Shown: piece after piece, positions 37,463-45,971 of the stretch
Numbering within the stretch: the stretch's first letter is position 1
Layout of the letters: each line of letters opens with the position of its first letter
Origin: an uncultured Brevundimonas sp.
GTDB lineage: Bacteria > Pseudomonadota > Alphaproteobacteria > Caulobacterales > Caulobacteraceae
Length of the DNA stretch: 64,000 bases
Direction: 5' to 3'
Assembly: GCF_937863155.1 (NCBI RefSeq)
Contig: NZ_CALMFB010000013.1
Span: 1-64,000 of the forward strand
Notes under the pieces: model-generated
Seen by the model: only the letters and a program-made list of their open reading frames with translations
Databases searched by the model: none
Told to the model about the DNA's origin: nothing
Position numbers and translations under genes: made by a program

Positions 37463-38083
37463 CTAAACCCCCGCCCCCGCCGCCGGTCGCGCCCTGGCGG
37501 CGCCCAGCCAGCGGTTCAGGTGCGTCAGTTCCTCCGGCGGGCGGTATTTGATCAGGCGGGCGAAATCCAGACCCACGGCCGCCACCACATCGGCGATGGT
37601 GAAGCGGTCCGCCGCGATCCATTCCCGGTCGGCCAGACGCCGGTCCAGCGAACGCATGTATTTCTCGGCCGCCAGCCGGTTGTAGTCGGCGACCTGGGGC
37701 ATGGGGGTGGCCTCCAGCGCGGCCAGGGCCGGATGGGTGTGCCGCACGCTCAGCATGATCGGATTGGCCAGATAGAATTCGCACCGGCGGGTCCACATCT
37801 CGATCATCGCCTGTTCGGCGGCGTCATGGCCGAACAGGTTCGGTTCGGGATACAGCGCCTCCAGATAGCGGCAGATGGCTAGGGATTCGGTCAGGCAGGT
37901 TCCGTCGTCCAGCTCCAGCGCCGGAACATGCGGCACGCCGAATTTGGCGCGATAGTCGGCCGTGCGGTGTTCGCCGGCCAGAAGGTCGATCTCGACGATC
38001 TGGACCCCCTCGATCCCCTTCTCGGCCATGACCCAGCGGACCCGGCGCGGATTGGGCGCGCGATGCGAGGTGTACAGCTTCAT
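37463..38083 (-). CDS. Glutathione S-transferase family protein
   Basis: A 206-residue GST: N-terminal thioredoxin-like domain (MKLYTSHRAPNPRRVRWVMAEKG) with the conserved cis-Pro region (GVPHVPALELDDG) and a ESLAICRYLEALYP turn, then the helical C-terminal domain. It conjugates or reduces with glutathione; the substrate cannot be deduced. The ATG at 38083 gives full length with GGAG upstream. The 521-residue frame through 39028 is a shadow of nupC. Confidence 0.9.
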   Translation of the reverse strand: MKLYTSHRAPNPRRVRWVMAEKGIEGVQIVEIDLLAGEHRTADYRAKFGVPHVPALELDDGTCLTESLAICRYLEALYPEPNLFGHDAAEQAMIEMWTRRCEFYLANPIMLSVRHTHPALAALEATPMPQVADYNRLAAEKYMRSLDRRLADREWIAADRFTIADVVAAVGLDFARLIKYRPPEELTHLNRWLGAARARPAAGAGV

Positions 38084-38115
38084 GGGGAGCGCTCCGTTGC
38101 TTATCGCAACGGCTA

Positions 38116-39387
38116 TCAGGCGAAGACCGCCGGGGGCAAGGCGCCGACGACGCAGGCGGCCATCAGGGTGGCCAGGAAGCCCGCGAACAGCGCCTTCCAC
38201 ACGAGGCCCAGCACCTCCTCGCGCCGCTCGGGCATCAGCACCGACAGGCCGGTCACCGTGATGCCGACCGAACCGATGTTTGCGAAGCCGCACAGGGCAT
38301 AGGTCATCAGCATCCGCGTGCGCTCGCTCATCTCTCCGGCCGGAACCTTGCCCAGTTCGATGAAGGCCACGAACTCGGTCAGGGTCAGCTTGACCCCCAA
38401 AAGCCATCCGGCCTTGCCCGCCTCGGACCAGTCCACACCCGTCAACCACGCCACCGGCATGAACAGCCAGCCCAGCAGCCGCTCGACCGTCACCGGCCCG
38501 TCGAACAGCCAGAACCCGCCCAGCATGATGTTCACCAGCGCCACCAGCGCCACGAACACGATCAGCACCGCAGAGATGTTCAGCACCACCATCAGGCCGT
38601 CGGCCGTGCCTTTCACGATGGCGTCGATGGCGCTGTCGTACTTCAGGGCCGAACCGTAATCGGCGTGGGCGCCGCCCTGGCCCGGCGTCTCTGGGATGAT
38701 GATCCGCGCCAGCAGAACCCCCGCCGGGGCCGAGACGATGGAGGCCACCAGCACATGGCCCGCCGCATCGGGCAGCACCGGCGCCAGAATGGCCGCATAG
38801 GCCACCATGGTGGACCCCGCCACGGTCGCCAGTCCGACCACCATCAGCAGGAACAGTTCGGACCGCGTCAGCTTGTCCAGATAGGCGCGGATGACGATGG
38901 GGCTTTCGATCATGCCCAGGAAGATGTTGGCCGCCACCGCCAGGGCCGAGGCCCCGCCCAGGCCCATGGTCTTCTGAAACAGGAGGCCGAAGCCGTGGGT
39001 GATCCACTTCAGCACCTTCCAGTGCCACAAGAGGGCCGACAGGGCCGAGATCACCAGGATCAGCGGCAGCACTTGAAATGCGAAGGTGAACAGGGCGCCT
39101 TCATTGGCCACGGCGTACGGCTGGTCCCCGCCCGCCAGATAGCCGAACACGAACTGGGTCCCGCGATTGGTCGCCGCCGCCAGGCCATCGACCGCCCCCG
39201 TCACGGCGGCCAGCACCCCCTGCGACCCGGGGATGGCGAACAGGGCCAGCACCAATCCCGCCTGCACCGCCAGGGCGCCCAGGGCCAGCCGCCACGGGAA
39301 GGCCTTCCTGTTCTCCGACAGCCCCCAGCAGGCTGCAATCACGACGAGCAGGCCCAGCAGGCTCTGCAGGTTCAGGATGCTGAACAT
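38116..39387 (-). CDS. Concentrative nucleoside transporter (NupC/CNT family)
   Basis: A 423-residue polytopic membrane protein with the CNT family motifs, including the GxxxFxFG-like region, FVALVALVNIMLGGFW and the C-terminal GFANIGSVGI signature of nucleoside transporters. It should take up nucleosides with H+ or Na+. GGAGGGG before the ATG at 39387 supports the start. Substrate range is not readable. Confidence 0.92.
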   Translation of the reverse strand: MFSILNLQSLLGLLVVIAACWGLSENRKAFPWRLALGALAVQAGLVLALFAIPGSQGVLAAVTGAVDGLAAATNRGTQFVFGYLAGGDQPYAVANEGALFTFAFQVLPLILVISALSALLWHWKVLKWITHGFGLLFQKTMGLGGASALAVAANIFLGMIESPIVIRAYLDKLTRSELFLLMVVGLATVAGSTMVAYAAILAPVLPDAAGHVLVASIVSAPAGVLLARIIIPETPGQGGAHADYGSALKYDSAIDAIVKGTADGLMVVLNISAVLIVFVALVALVNIMLGGFWLFDGPVTVERLLGWLFMPVAWLTGVDWSEAGKAGWLLGVKLTLTEFVAFIELGKVPAGEMSERTRMLMTYALCGFANIGSVGITVTGLSVLMPERREEVLGLVWKALFAGFLATLMAACVVGALPPAVFA

Positions 39388-39444
39388 GGTCCCCTCCGCG
39401 TTCGGCCCAGTCCTGCACCGCGTCGGGGAGGGTGTCGAGAGGTC

Positions 39445-40326
39445 TTAAACCTGCCCGCGCACCATCCGGTCATACGCTTCCATCAGGCCCAGGCTGATCT
39501 CGCCGGGGATGAAGCGATAATCGCCGATCTCGCTGACGGGGGTGATCTCGGCCGCCGTGCCGCACAGGAAGCATTCGTCGAAGTCCGCCAGTTCCTCGGG
39601 TTTGATGGGGCGCACCTCGACCTCCAGCCCGCGCGCGGCCAGCATCTCCAGCACCGTCTGGCGCGTGATGCCGTTCAGGATGGCGCCGTCGGCCGGCGGG
39701 GTGATCAGGCGGCCGCCCTGGACGAAGAAGACATTGGCCCCCGTCGCCTCGGCCACATAGCCGCGCCAGTCCAAGAGCATGGCGTCGGCGTAACCGCGCG
39801 CGTCGGCGTAATGGCGGTTGATGGTGCCGATCATGTACAGGCCCGCGGCCTTGGCCTCGGTCGGGGCGGTTTCCGGCGACGGCCGCTTGTACGGCGCCCA
39901 GCACAGGCGGATGCCCTTGCGCTTGGTTTCCGGGTCGAAATAGCTGGGCCAGTCCCACACGGCGACGGCCACGTGGACCGTGGTGTTCTGGGCCGGGACG
40001 CTGACCTGTTCCGAACCGCGCCAGGCGATGGGGCGCACATAGGCGTCGGTCAGGCCGTTTCTGGCGCAGGTTTCCTTGCAGGCCTCGTTGATCTGCGCCA
40101 CCGTGAACGGAATCCGGAAGTCGAGAACCTCGGCCGAGCGGAACAGACGGTTGGTATGCTCCATCAATTTGAATATCTGGCCATTGTACATCCGCGCGCC
40201 CTCGAACACCGAGGAGGCGTAGTGCAGCGCATGGGTCAAAACGTGCACGCGCGCCTCGCGCCAGGGCACGAATTCGCCGTCCATCCAGATCCAGCCGTCA
40301 CGATCGTCGATAGGAACGAAGGCCAT
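39445..40326 (-). CDS. ilvE: Branched-chain amino-acid aminotransferase
   Basis: A 293-residue fold-type IV PLP enzyme. The Schiff-base lysine is K159 in EAKAAGLY, and ALHYASSVFEG, GYVAEATGANVF and CGTAAEITPV match IlvE. It makes leucine, isoleucine and valine from their keto acids with glutamate. A GGAGAT ribosome-binding site lies before the ATG. Divergent from the OmpR-type regulator gene. Confidence 0.96.
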   Translation of the reverse strand: MAFVPIDDRDGWIWMDGEFVPWREARVHVLTHALHYASSVFEGARMYNGQIFKLMEHTNRLFRSAEVLDFRIPFTVAQINEACKETCARNGLTDAYVRPIAWRGSEQVSVPAQNTTVHVAVAVWDWPSYFDPETKRKGIRLCWAPYKRPSPETAPTEAKAAGLYMIGTINRHYADARGYADAMLLDWRGYVAEATGANVFFVQGGRLITPPADGAILNGITRQTVLEMLAARGLEVEVRPIKPEELADFDECFLCGTAAEITPVSEIGDYRFIPGEISLGLMEAYDRMVRGQV

Positions 40327-40408
40327 TGAACAACATCTCCTACGTCGTCATGTCGGTTAGAGCCGTCCCGACCGCCTCCGTCAACGCCGCGCGCGTCGGA
40401 GGCCGGGC

Positions 40409-41137
40409 ATGAGCGCGCCCGCCTATGGACGCTCCGGCCCCATCGCCGGGGCGGGCGAGGGCCGGCATCTGCTGGTCGTGGACGACGACGACCGCATCCG
40501 CGAGCTGCTGAAAGAATATCTGACGCGCGAAGGCTATCGCGTCACCGGCGCGGCCCATGCGGCGGCGGCGCGGCGTCTGATGGAGCTGATCGACTTCGAT
40601 CTGGTGGTGCTGGACGTCATGATGCCGGGCGAGAGCGGGCTGGACCTGACCAGCTGGGTTCGGAACAAGGCCGAACTGTCCAAGACGCCGCTGATGCTGC
40701 TGACCGCGCGGGGCGATCCCGATGACCGGATCGAGGGCCTGTCGCGGGGCGCAGACGACTATATGTCCAAGCCGTTCGAGCCGCGGGAACTGTCGCTGCG
40801 CATCGACGCCATCCTGCGGCGCACGGGGGGCAAGCCGATGACCCCGCGCGAGATCCGGCTGGGCGCCGCCACCTTCGACATGGAGCGGCTGGAGCTGTCG
40901 CGCGACGGCAAACCGCTGCGCCTGACCGAGGCCGAGGCGCAACTGCTGAAGACCCTGGCCATTCACGCCCATTCGCCGGTCGAGCGCATGACCCTGTCGC
41001 CCGATACCGCCGACATCACCGGCCGGGCCGTGGACGTGCAGGTGACGCGCCTGCGCCGCAAGCTGGAGTCGGACCCCAAGAACCCGCGCTATCTGCAGAC
41101 CGTGCGCGGCGTCGGATACATGCTGGCGCCGGACTGA
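40409..41137 (+). CDS. OmpR-family response regulator
   Basis: A 242-residue regulator: receiver domain with D69 phospho-acceptor and acidic pocket DDDD (25-28), then a winged-helix DNA-binding domain (RAVDVQVTRLRRKLESD and TVRGVGYML). It controls unknown targets together with the kinase encoded after a palindromic repeat. In Brevundimonas relatives the pair resembles FeuP/FeuQ- or EnvZ/OmpR-type systems, but I do not assign a name. Confidence 0.92.
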   Translation: MSAPAYGRSGPIAGAGEGRHLLVVDDDDRIRELLKEYLTREGYRVTGAAHAAAARRLMELIDFDLVVLDVMMPGESGLDLTSWVRNKAELSKTPLMLLTARGDPDDRIEGLSRGADDYMSKPFEPRELSLRIDAILRRTGGKPMTPREIRLGAATFDMERLELSRDGKPLRLTEAEAQLLKTLAIHAHSPVERMTLSPDTADITGRAVDVQVTRLRRKLESDPKNPRYLQTVRGVGYMLAPD

Positions 41138-41155
41138 TGAGGACCGTGCCGTCAA

Positions 41156-41292
41156 ATCCTCCCCCGCCGGGGGAGGTGGATCGACGCGACAGCGTCGAGA
41201 CGGAGGGAGCCCGGCATGACGTCAGCCCCCTCCACCGCTTCAGGCTTCGCGCTGCCCTTTGGGTCGCGGTCCCCCTCCCCCGGTGGGGGAGG
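41156..41292 (+). repeat. Palindromic repeat that supplies the kinase ribosome-binding site
   Basis: The element begins with CCTCCCCC/GGGGGAGG (41158-41165, 41169-41176), has a central part beginning CCCCCTCCACCGCTTC, and ends with the same dyad (41274-41281, 41285-41292). The final GGAGG is five bases from the kinase ATG. The same module precedes flhA in the same orientation. Confidence 0.8.
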
Positions 41293-41297
41293 ATTTC

Positions 41298-42641
41298 ATG
41301 AGACTTCTGCCCGCGTCGCTGTGGCCGCGGTTTCTGAAGCGGCGCGTGCCGACCAGCCTGTGGGGCCGGTCGTTGCTGATCATCGTGTTGCCGGTGCTGG
41401 TGATGCAGGCGGCCGTGACCTGGGTCTTCTTCGACGCCCACTGGCAGACGGTGACCGCGCGCCTGTCCGAGGGGCTGGCCGGCGACGTGGCCTGGGCGGT
41501 GGAAACCTATGCCGACGACCCGTCGCCCAAGACCCTGGCGGTTCTGGCCGACCGGGCCGAGCGGACCATGTCCCTGTCCATCGCCCTGCAGGAAGAGGCC
41601 CAGCTGCCGCGCGAGCAGCAGCGCGGGACAATCGGCGTGGTCGACCGCGCCATGGAGAAGGCCCTGAGCGGGCGGTTGGATGCGCCCTACTGGTTCTCGA
41701 CCACCCGTTATCCGGCCTATGTCGACATCCGGGTGCAGCAGCCGCAAGGGGTTCTGCGCATCATCGCCCCGCGCGAGCGGGCAGTGGCGACCCAGGCGCA
41801 CATCTTCGTCCTGTGGCTGATGGTGGCGACCGTGCTGCTGCTGGGGGTGGCGGTGCTGTTTATCCGCAACCAGGTGCGGGCTATCGAGCGCCTGGCCGAC
41901 GCGGCCGAGGCGTTCGGGCGTGGCGAGACCGTCCCGCGGTTCAAGCCGCACGGCGCGCGCGAAGTGCGGGCCGCGGCCACCGCCTTCCTGGCCATGCGCG
42001 ACCGGATCCAGCGCCATATCGACCAGCGTACGGCCCTGTTGGCTTCGGTCAGCCACGACCTGCGCACGCCCCTGACGCGCCTTCGGCTGGAACTGGCCCT
42101 GGCGCCCCCGTTCAAGCGCCAGGCGGCGATGAAGGGCGACCTGGACGAGATGGAGCATATGATCGACGAATACCTGGCCTTCGCGCGCGGCGAGGCGGGC
42201 GAGGCGGCCCAAACCGTCGATGTCGGCGACCTGCTGCGCGCCGCCGGCGACGACGCCCGGCGCACTGGGGCCGAGGTGGACGTGCTGGCGCCCGATGATC
42301 TGACCGCCGCCCTGCGTCCCATCGCCTTCAAGCGCGCGCTGATGAACCTGGCCGGCAACGCCGCATCCCACGGCGAGCGTGTGCGGCTGTCGGCGCGCGC
42401 CCTGCCCTCCGGCGGGCTGGAGATCGCGGTCGAGGACGACGGCCCCGGCATTCCCGAGGACATGCACGAGGAAGCCTTCCGCCCCTTTTCCCGGCTGGAC
42501 GAGGCGCGCAACCAGAACCGCAAGGGCGTGGGCCTGGGCCTGGCCATCGCGCGCGACGTGGCGCGCGGCCACGGCGGCGACATCACCCTGGATCGCAGCG
42601 ATCTGGGCGGGCTGAAGGCCGTGGTCCGCCTGCCCGGCTGA
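41298..42641 (+). CDS. Sensor histidine kinase (EnvZ-like)
   Basis: A 447-residue kinase with two transmembrane segments (~25-45 and ~168-190), a HAMP linker (~190-243), HisKA with H253 (LLASVSHDLRTPL) and HATPase with N, G1 and G2 boxes (NLAGNAASHG, DDGPGI, GVGLGLAI). It is the partner of the OmpR-type regulator upstream. The ATG at 41298 is served by a ribosome-binding site derived from a palindromic repeat; the frame from 41259 runs through that repeat. The sensor domain between the helices is ~120 residues and not recognised. Confidence 0.92.
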   Translation: MRLLPASLWPRFLKRRVPTSLWGRSLLIIVLPVLVMQAAVTWVFFDAHWQTVTARLSEGLAGDVAWAVETYADDPSPKTLAVLADRAERTMSLSIALQEEAQLPREQQRGTIGVVDRAMEKALSGRLDAPYWFSTTRYPAYVDIRVQQPQGVLRIIAPRERAVATQAHIFVLWLMVATVLLLGVAVLFIRNQVRAIERLADAAEAFGRGETVPRFKPHGAREVRAAATAFLAMRDRIQRHIDQRTALLASVSHDLRTPLTRLRLELALAPPFKRQAAMKGDLDEMEHMIDEYLAFARGEAGEAAQTVDVGDLLRAAGDDARRTGAEVDVLAPDDLTAALRPIAFKRALMNLAGNAASHGERVRLSARALPSGGLEIAVEDDGPGIPEDMHEEAFRPFSRLDEARNQNRKGVGLGLAIARDVARGHGGDITLDRSDLGGLKAVVRLPG

Positions 42642-42730
42642 AGCCGTCGCCGATCACGTTTTGCGGCGAGGTCTGGCGAAGGCCGATCCGCGACCGCATC
42701 TTTAAAGGATCAGATCAAACGGAGGCCCCC

Positions 42731-43234
42731 ATGCGCCCTCTCGCCTTCATCGCCCCCTTGGCCGTGGTCACGGCCGTCGCCGCCAGCGCCCAGGCCCTGA
42801 CCGGCCTTCAGCCCGCGAGCCAGCCGCGCGTCTCGGTGGTCATTGCGCCCGCGGTTCAGGCCCAGGCCGACGATCTGGGTCAGCGCGAGGTCCAGGCCCA
42901 GGCCGACCGCCTGGTTCAGGTGGTGTCGCGCGCGCTGGAACGGTCGTCGGCGCTGGACGGCGCTCAGGTGCGGCTGACCCTGACCGACCTGAAGCCCAAC
43001 CATCCGACCTTCGAGCAGGTCGCCCGCAACCCCGGCCTGTCGGCCATCGAAAGCCGCAGCATCGGCGGAGCCACGGTCCAGGTCGAACTGATCGGCGCCG
43101 ACGGCGCGCGCCAGACCGGCGAAGTCCGTTATTACTCGCACAGTCTGGCCGAGGTGCGGGGTTACTCCACCTGGCAGGACGCGGACCGGGCCTTCAATCG
43201 CGTGGCGTCCAAGGTCGCCGCCGGCCGGCTCTGA
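42731..43234 (+). CDS. Small exported protein, unknown function
   Basis: A 167-residue protein with a signal peptide ending near VAASAQA and a mixed alpha/beta body (VVIAPAVQAQADDLGQREVQAQ, TLTDLKPNHPTFEQVARNPGL). I recognise no family; it may be periplasmic. GGAGG five bases before the ATG supports translation. It follows the kinase gene by 89 bp and ends 4 bp from the convergent proC. Confidence 0.7.
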   Translation: MRPLAFIAPLAVVTAVAASAQALTGLQPASQPRVSVVIAPAVQAQADDLGQREVQAQADRLVQVVSRALERSSALDGAQVRLTLTDLKPNHPTFEQVARNPGLSAIESRSIGGATVQVELIGADGARQTGEVRYYSHSLAEVRGYSTWQDADRAFNRVASKVAAGRL

Positions 43235-43238
43235 CGGT

Positions 43239-44033
43239 TCAGCGCGACAGGGCTTCGGCGCGCCGCCGCGCCGCCGCCACGGCGGCCTTCACCGCCTGAT
43301 CCAGCCCGGCCTCGGCCAGGGCCGCCAACCCCGCCTCGGTGGTGCCGCCGGGCGAGGCGACGCGGGCGATCAGGGCCTGGACATCTTCCGCCCCCTCCAG
43401 CCCCGCCGCCGCCGAGCGCACCGTGGCCCGCGCCAGATCGGCGGCCACGGCGGGCGGCAGACCCTGCGCCTCGCCCGCCTGGGCCAGGGCGCGGGTAAAG
43501 GCGAAGACATAGGCCGGGCCGGACCCGGCCATGGCGGTGACGGCGTCCATCATCGCCTCGTCCGGGATATCGACCACGGCGGCCACCGGCGCGAACAGCG
43601 ACCGGGCGACGGCTGCCGCACCCGCATCCGCGCTCCACAGGCCCGCCGCGCCTTTGCCCACCGCAACGCCCGTCGTCGGCATGACCCGCACGACCGGCCC
43701 GGCGAAGACATCCGCCAGGTCCGCCCCCCGCACCCCGGCCATGACCGAGATCACCGACGCGTCGCCGATCCTGGGCGCCAGTTCGGCCGCGACCTCGCGC
43801 CATCTGGCCGGCTTGACCGCCAGCACCACGGCCCGCGCGCCGCCCAACGTCTCGACCGGCGGATTGACGCGCGCGCCCGCGGCCCGCGCCGCCTCGGCGG
43901 CCGGCTTCTGCGACGGCGTCAGAATGATCAGATCGCGCGGATCGACCGCCCCGCTGGCCAGCCACCCCTCGACCATGGCCGAGCCGAGACGACCGCAGCC
44001 GACGAGGATGACGGGGCCCTGCGCCGCGCCCAT
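43239..44033 (-). CDS. proC: Pyrroline-5-carboxylate reductase
   Basis: A 264-residue ProC: N-terminal Rossmann GCGRLGSAMVEGW, VVLAVKP and the C-terminal dimer-forming motif GSGPAYVFAFTRAL, with SPGGTT. It reduces pyrroline-5-carboxylate to proline with NADPH. It is probably co-transcribed with the YbjN and UbiK genes upstream on the same strand (4-bp gap to ybjN-like gene). Confidence 0.95.
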   Translation of the reverse strand: MGAAQGPVILVGCGRLGSAMVEGWLASGAVDPRDLIILTPSQKPAAEAARAAGARVNPPVETLGGARAVVLAVKPARWREVAAELAPRIGDASVISVMAGVRGADLADVFAGPVVRVMPTTGVAVGKGAAGLWSADAGAAAVARSLFAPVAAVVDIPDEAMMDAVTAMAGSGPAYVFAFTRALAQAGEAQGLPPAVAADLARATVRSAAAGLEGAEDVQALIARVASPGGTTEAGLAALAEAGLDQAVKAAVAAARRRAEALSR

Positions 44034-44037
44034 GGGA

Positions 44038-44541
44038 TCACGCGCTGCCGACGGTCTCGAACAGGCAGGCGGCCAGGGCGTCTTCGGGCTTCTTCATGCC
44101 CTTGGTCAGGAAGCGGAAGGCCGGATAGTAGCGGTCGGCCGCCTCGATCGCCGCATCGATCATCGACGCCGCCTGGCCCAGGGTCGGGCGTTCGCCGTGC
44201 GGCAGGGCCAGGGCATGGCGGAAGACGATCTCGCCCTCGTCAGGCCAGACCTCGAAATGGCCCAGCCAGCTGCGCTGATTGATCAGGCCGGTCAGTTCAT
44301 AGGCCGCCGCCCGGCGCGACTTGGTGATCCGCAGGTCCAGCGCGCAGCACAGTTGCAGACAGTCGCCTTCGGGCCGCCAGGCGAACCACAGCTCGTAATC
44401 CTTCCAGTCCCCGGCCAGGGCGAAGGCCAGATCCCCGTCGTCGGTGCGATCGAACGGCAGGTTCTCCGCGTTCAGGACGTGTTCGACCACGTCCAGCGGG
44501 TCCATGGGAACGTCGATCTCTTCGGGGCGGGCGGCGTCCAT
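44038..44541 (-). CDS. YbjN-domain protein
   Basis: A 167-residue protein matching the YbjN/DUF family common in alphaproteobacteria (DPLDVVEHVLNAENLPFDRTDDGDLAFALAG, FRHALALPHGERPT). Members are thought to act as regulatory or chaperone-like factors; no activity can be inferred. It lies 4 bp before proC and 82 bp after ubiK on the same strand. Confidence 0.85.
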   Translation of the reverse strand: MDAARPEEIDVPMDPLDVVEHVLNAENLPFDRTDDGDLAFALAGDWKDYELWFAWRPEGDCLQLCCALDLRITKSRRAAAYELTGLINQRSWLGHFEVWPDEGEIVFRHALALPHGERPTLGQAASMIDAAIEAADRYYPAFRFLTKGMKKPEDALAACLFETVGSA

Positions 44542-44623
44542 CAGGCGACGATCCTTGGGAAAGGGCGCTTCGGCCGCGACTCACGACCGATGCTGGGACG
44601 GTAGGCGTGTTCGCGGATTCGCC

Positions 44624-44902
44624 TCAACCGGCTGCGTCCGCGGCGGGAGTCGCGCCTGTGGACGTTCCCTTTTTTGGTTTGGAGGCGGACGCTTTCAGCG
44701 TGGCGATTTCCGCGCGCAGCGCTGCGATTTCGGCCTTCAGGGTGTCGAATTCGTCGCGCCGCACCAGATCCAGTTCGGCCACCATGCGATCCGTCTGGGC
44801 GCGAAAGGCCGCCTTGGCCTCTTCGCTCGCCGACTGGGCCAGGCCCATGGCGCCGGTCGCCATCTTGGAGAATTCGTCGAGAATGGGGTTGCGGGTCTGC
44901 AT
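44624..44902 (-). CDS. ubiK: UbiK-like (BMFP/YqiC) ubiquinone-synthesis accessory factor
   Basis: A 92-residue helical protein with N-terminal NPILDEFSKMATGAMGLAQSASEEAKAAFRAQ and a coiled-coil DEFDTLKAEIAALRAEIATLK, then an Ala/Lys-rich tail. This matches the BMFP/UbiK family, which binds UbiJ and membranes and aids late ubiquinone hydroxylation. The name is by similarity of layout. Confidence 0.85.
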   Translation of the reverse strand: MQTRNPILDEFSKMATGAMGLAQSASEEAKAAFRAQTDRMVAELDLVRRDEFDTLKAEIAALRAEIATLKASASKPKKGTSTGATPAADAAG

Positions 44903-45097
44903 CTGGATACTCCCGACTCGGCGGCGCCGAGCGTCGTTAACGAAGGTCTGACGGATATGGTGAACGCCGTCTTAACCGCCATGCGTCGCATCGTCCGCCA
45001 CGCCCGGTTCTGCACAGCCATCTTCATAGGCGACGCGCGCGGCGACGCTTGCTAAAGCAGGCGTCCGAAGGCGTAGACGCAACCTCCTGGAGGCCCC

Positions 45098-45967
45098 GTG
45101 GTCTTTCCCGAGTTCGATCCGGTCCTGTTCTCGATCGGCCCCCTGCCCATCCGCTGGTACGCCCTGGCCTATGTCGCCGGCATCGTCCTGGGGTGGTGGT
45201 ACGCCTCGCGCCTGGTGAAGACGCCGCGCGTCTGGGCGCCGGGCCGCCCGCCGATCAATGGCGTCCAGCTGGACGACCTGGCGCTGTGGATCACCATCGG
45301 CGTCATCCTGGGCGGACGTCTGGGCTACGCCCTGTTCTACAAGCCGGTCATGTTCGCCCAGCTGTTCACCGGCCAGGGCTGGGGCGAGCGGCTGGAGCTG
45401 TTCCAGATGTGGACCGGCGGCATGAGCTTCCACGGCGGCTTCCTGGGCGTGGCCCTGGCCATCGTCTGGTTCGCGCGCCGCGAAAAGACCAGCCTGCTAT
45501 CGCTGGGCGACCTGATAGCGCCGGTCGTGCCGCTGGGCCTGTTCTTCGGGCGTATCGCCAACTTCATCAACGGCGAGCTGTGGGGCCGCGTCACCGACGT
45601 GCCGTGGGCCATCCGCTTCTGCAACATCCGCATTCTGGAGGCCTATGGCCAGTGCCCGGCCGGCGACCTGCCGCGCCACCCCAGCCAGCTGTACGAGGCG
45701 GGGCTGGAGGGCCTGTTGCTGTTCGTCATCCTGTCGCTGGCGATCTGGAAGGGACGGCTGCTGACCAAGCCGGGCTATGTCACCGGTCTGTTCCTGCTGG
45801 GCTATGGGCTGTCGCGGGCGGCGCTGGAGAATTTCCGCCAGCCGGATCTGGGGATGGAGAATTTCCCCCTGGGCCTGACCATGGGCATGATCCTGTCGAT
45901 CCCCATGATCGTGGCGGGCGCCTGGCTGGTCTGGCGCGCCTGGAGCCGCCCGCCCGTCCAGGGCTGA
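45098..45967 (+). CDS. lgt: Prolipoprotein diacylglyceryl transferase
   Basis: A 289-residue polytopic inner-membrane protein with Lgt marks: the HGG motif (SFHGGFLGV, near residue 112), GRIANFINGELWGR and YE-containing C-terminal region. Lgt transfers diacylglycerol to the lipobox cysteine of lipoproteins, such as HfaB here. The start is GTG at 45098 with GGAGG four bases upstream. First gene of an operon with midA and pgeF (4-bp gaps). Confidence 0.97.
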   Translation: MVFPEFDPVLFSIGPLPIRWYALAYVAGIVLGWWYASRLVKTPRVWAPGRPPINGVQLDDLALWITIGVILGGRLGYALFYKPVMFAQLFTGQGWGERLELFQMWTGGMSFHGGFLGVALAIVWFARREKTSLLSLGDLIAPVVPLGLFFGRIANFINGELWGRVTDVPWAIRFCNIRILEAYGQCPAGDLPRHPSQLYEAGLEGLLLFVILSLAIWKGRLLTKPGYVTGLFLLGYGLSRAALENFRQPDLGMENFPLGLTMGMILSIPMIVAGAWLVWRAWSRPPVQG

Positions 45968-45971
45968 CGGC

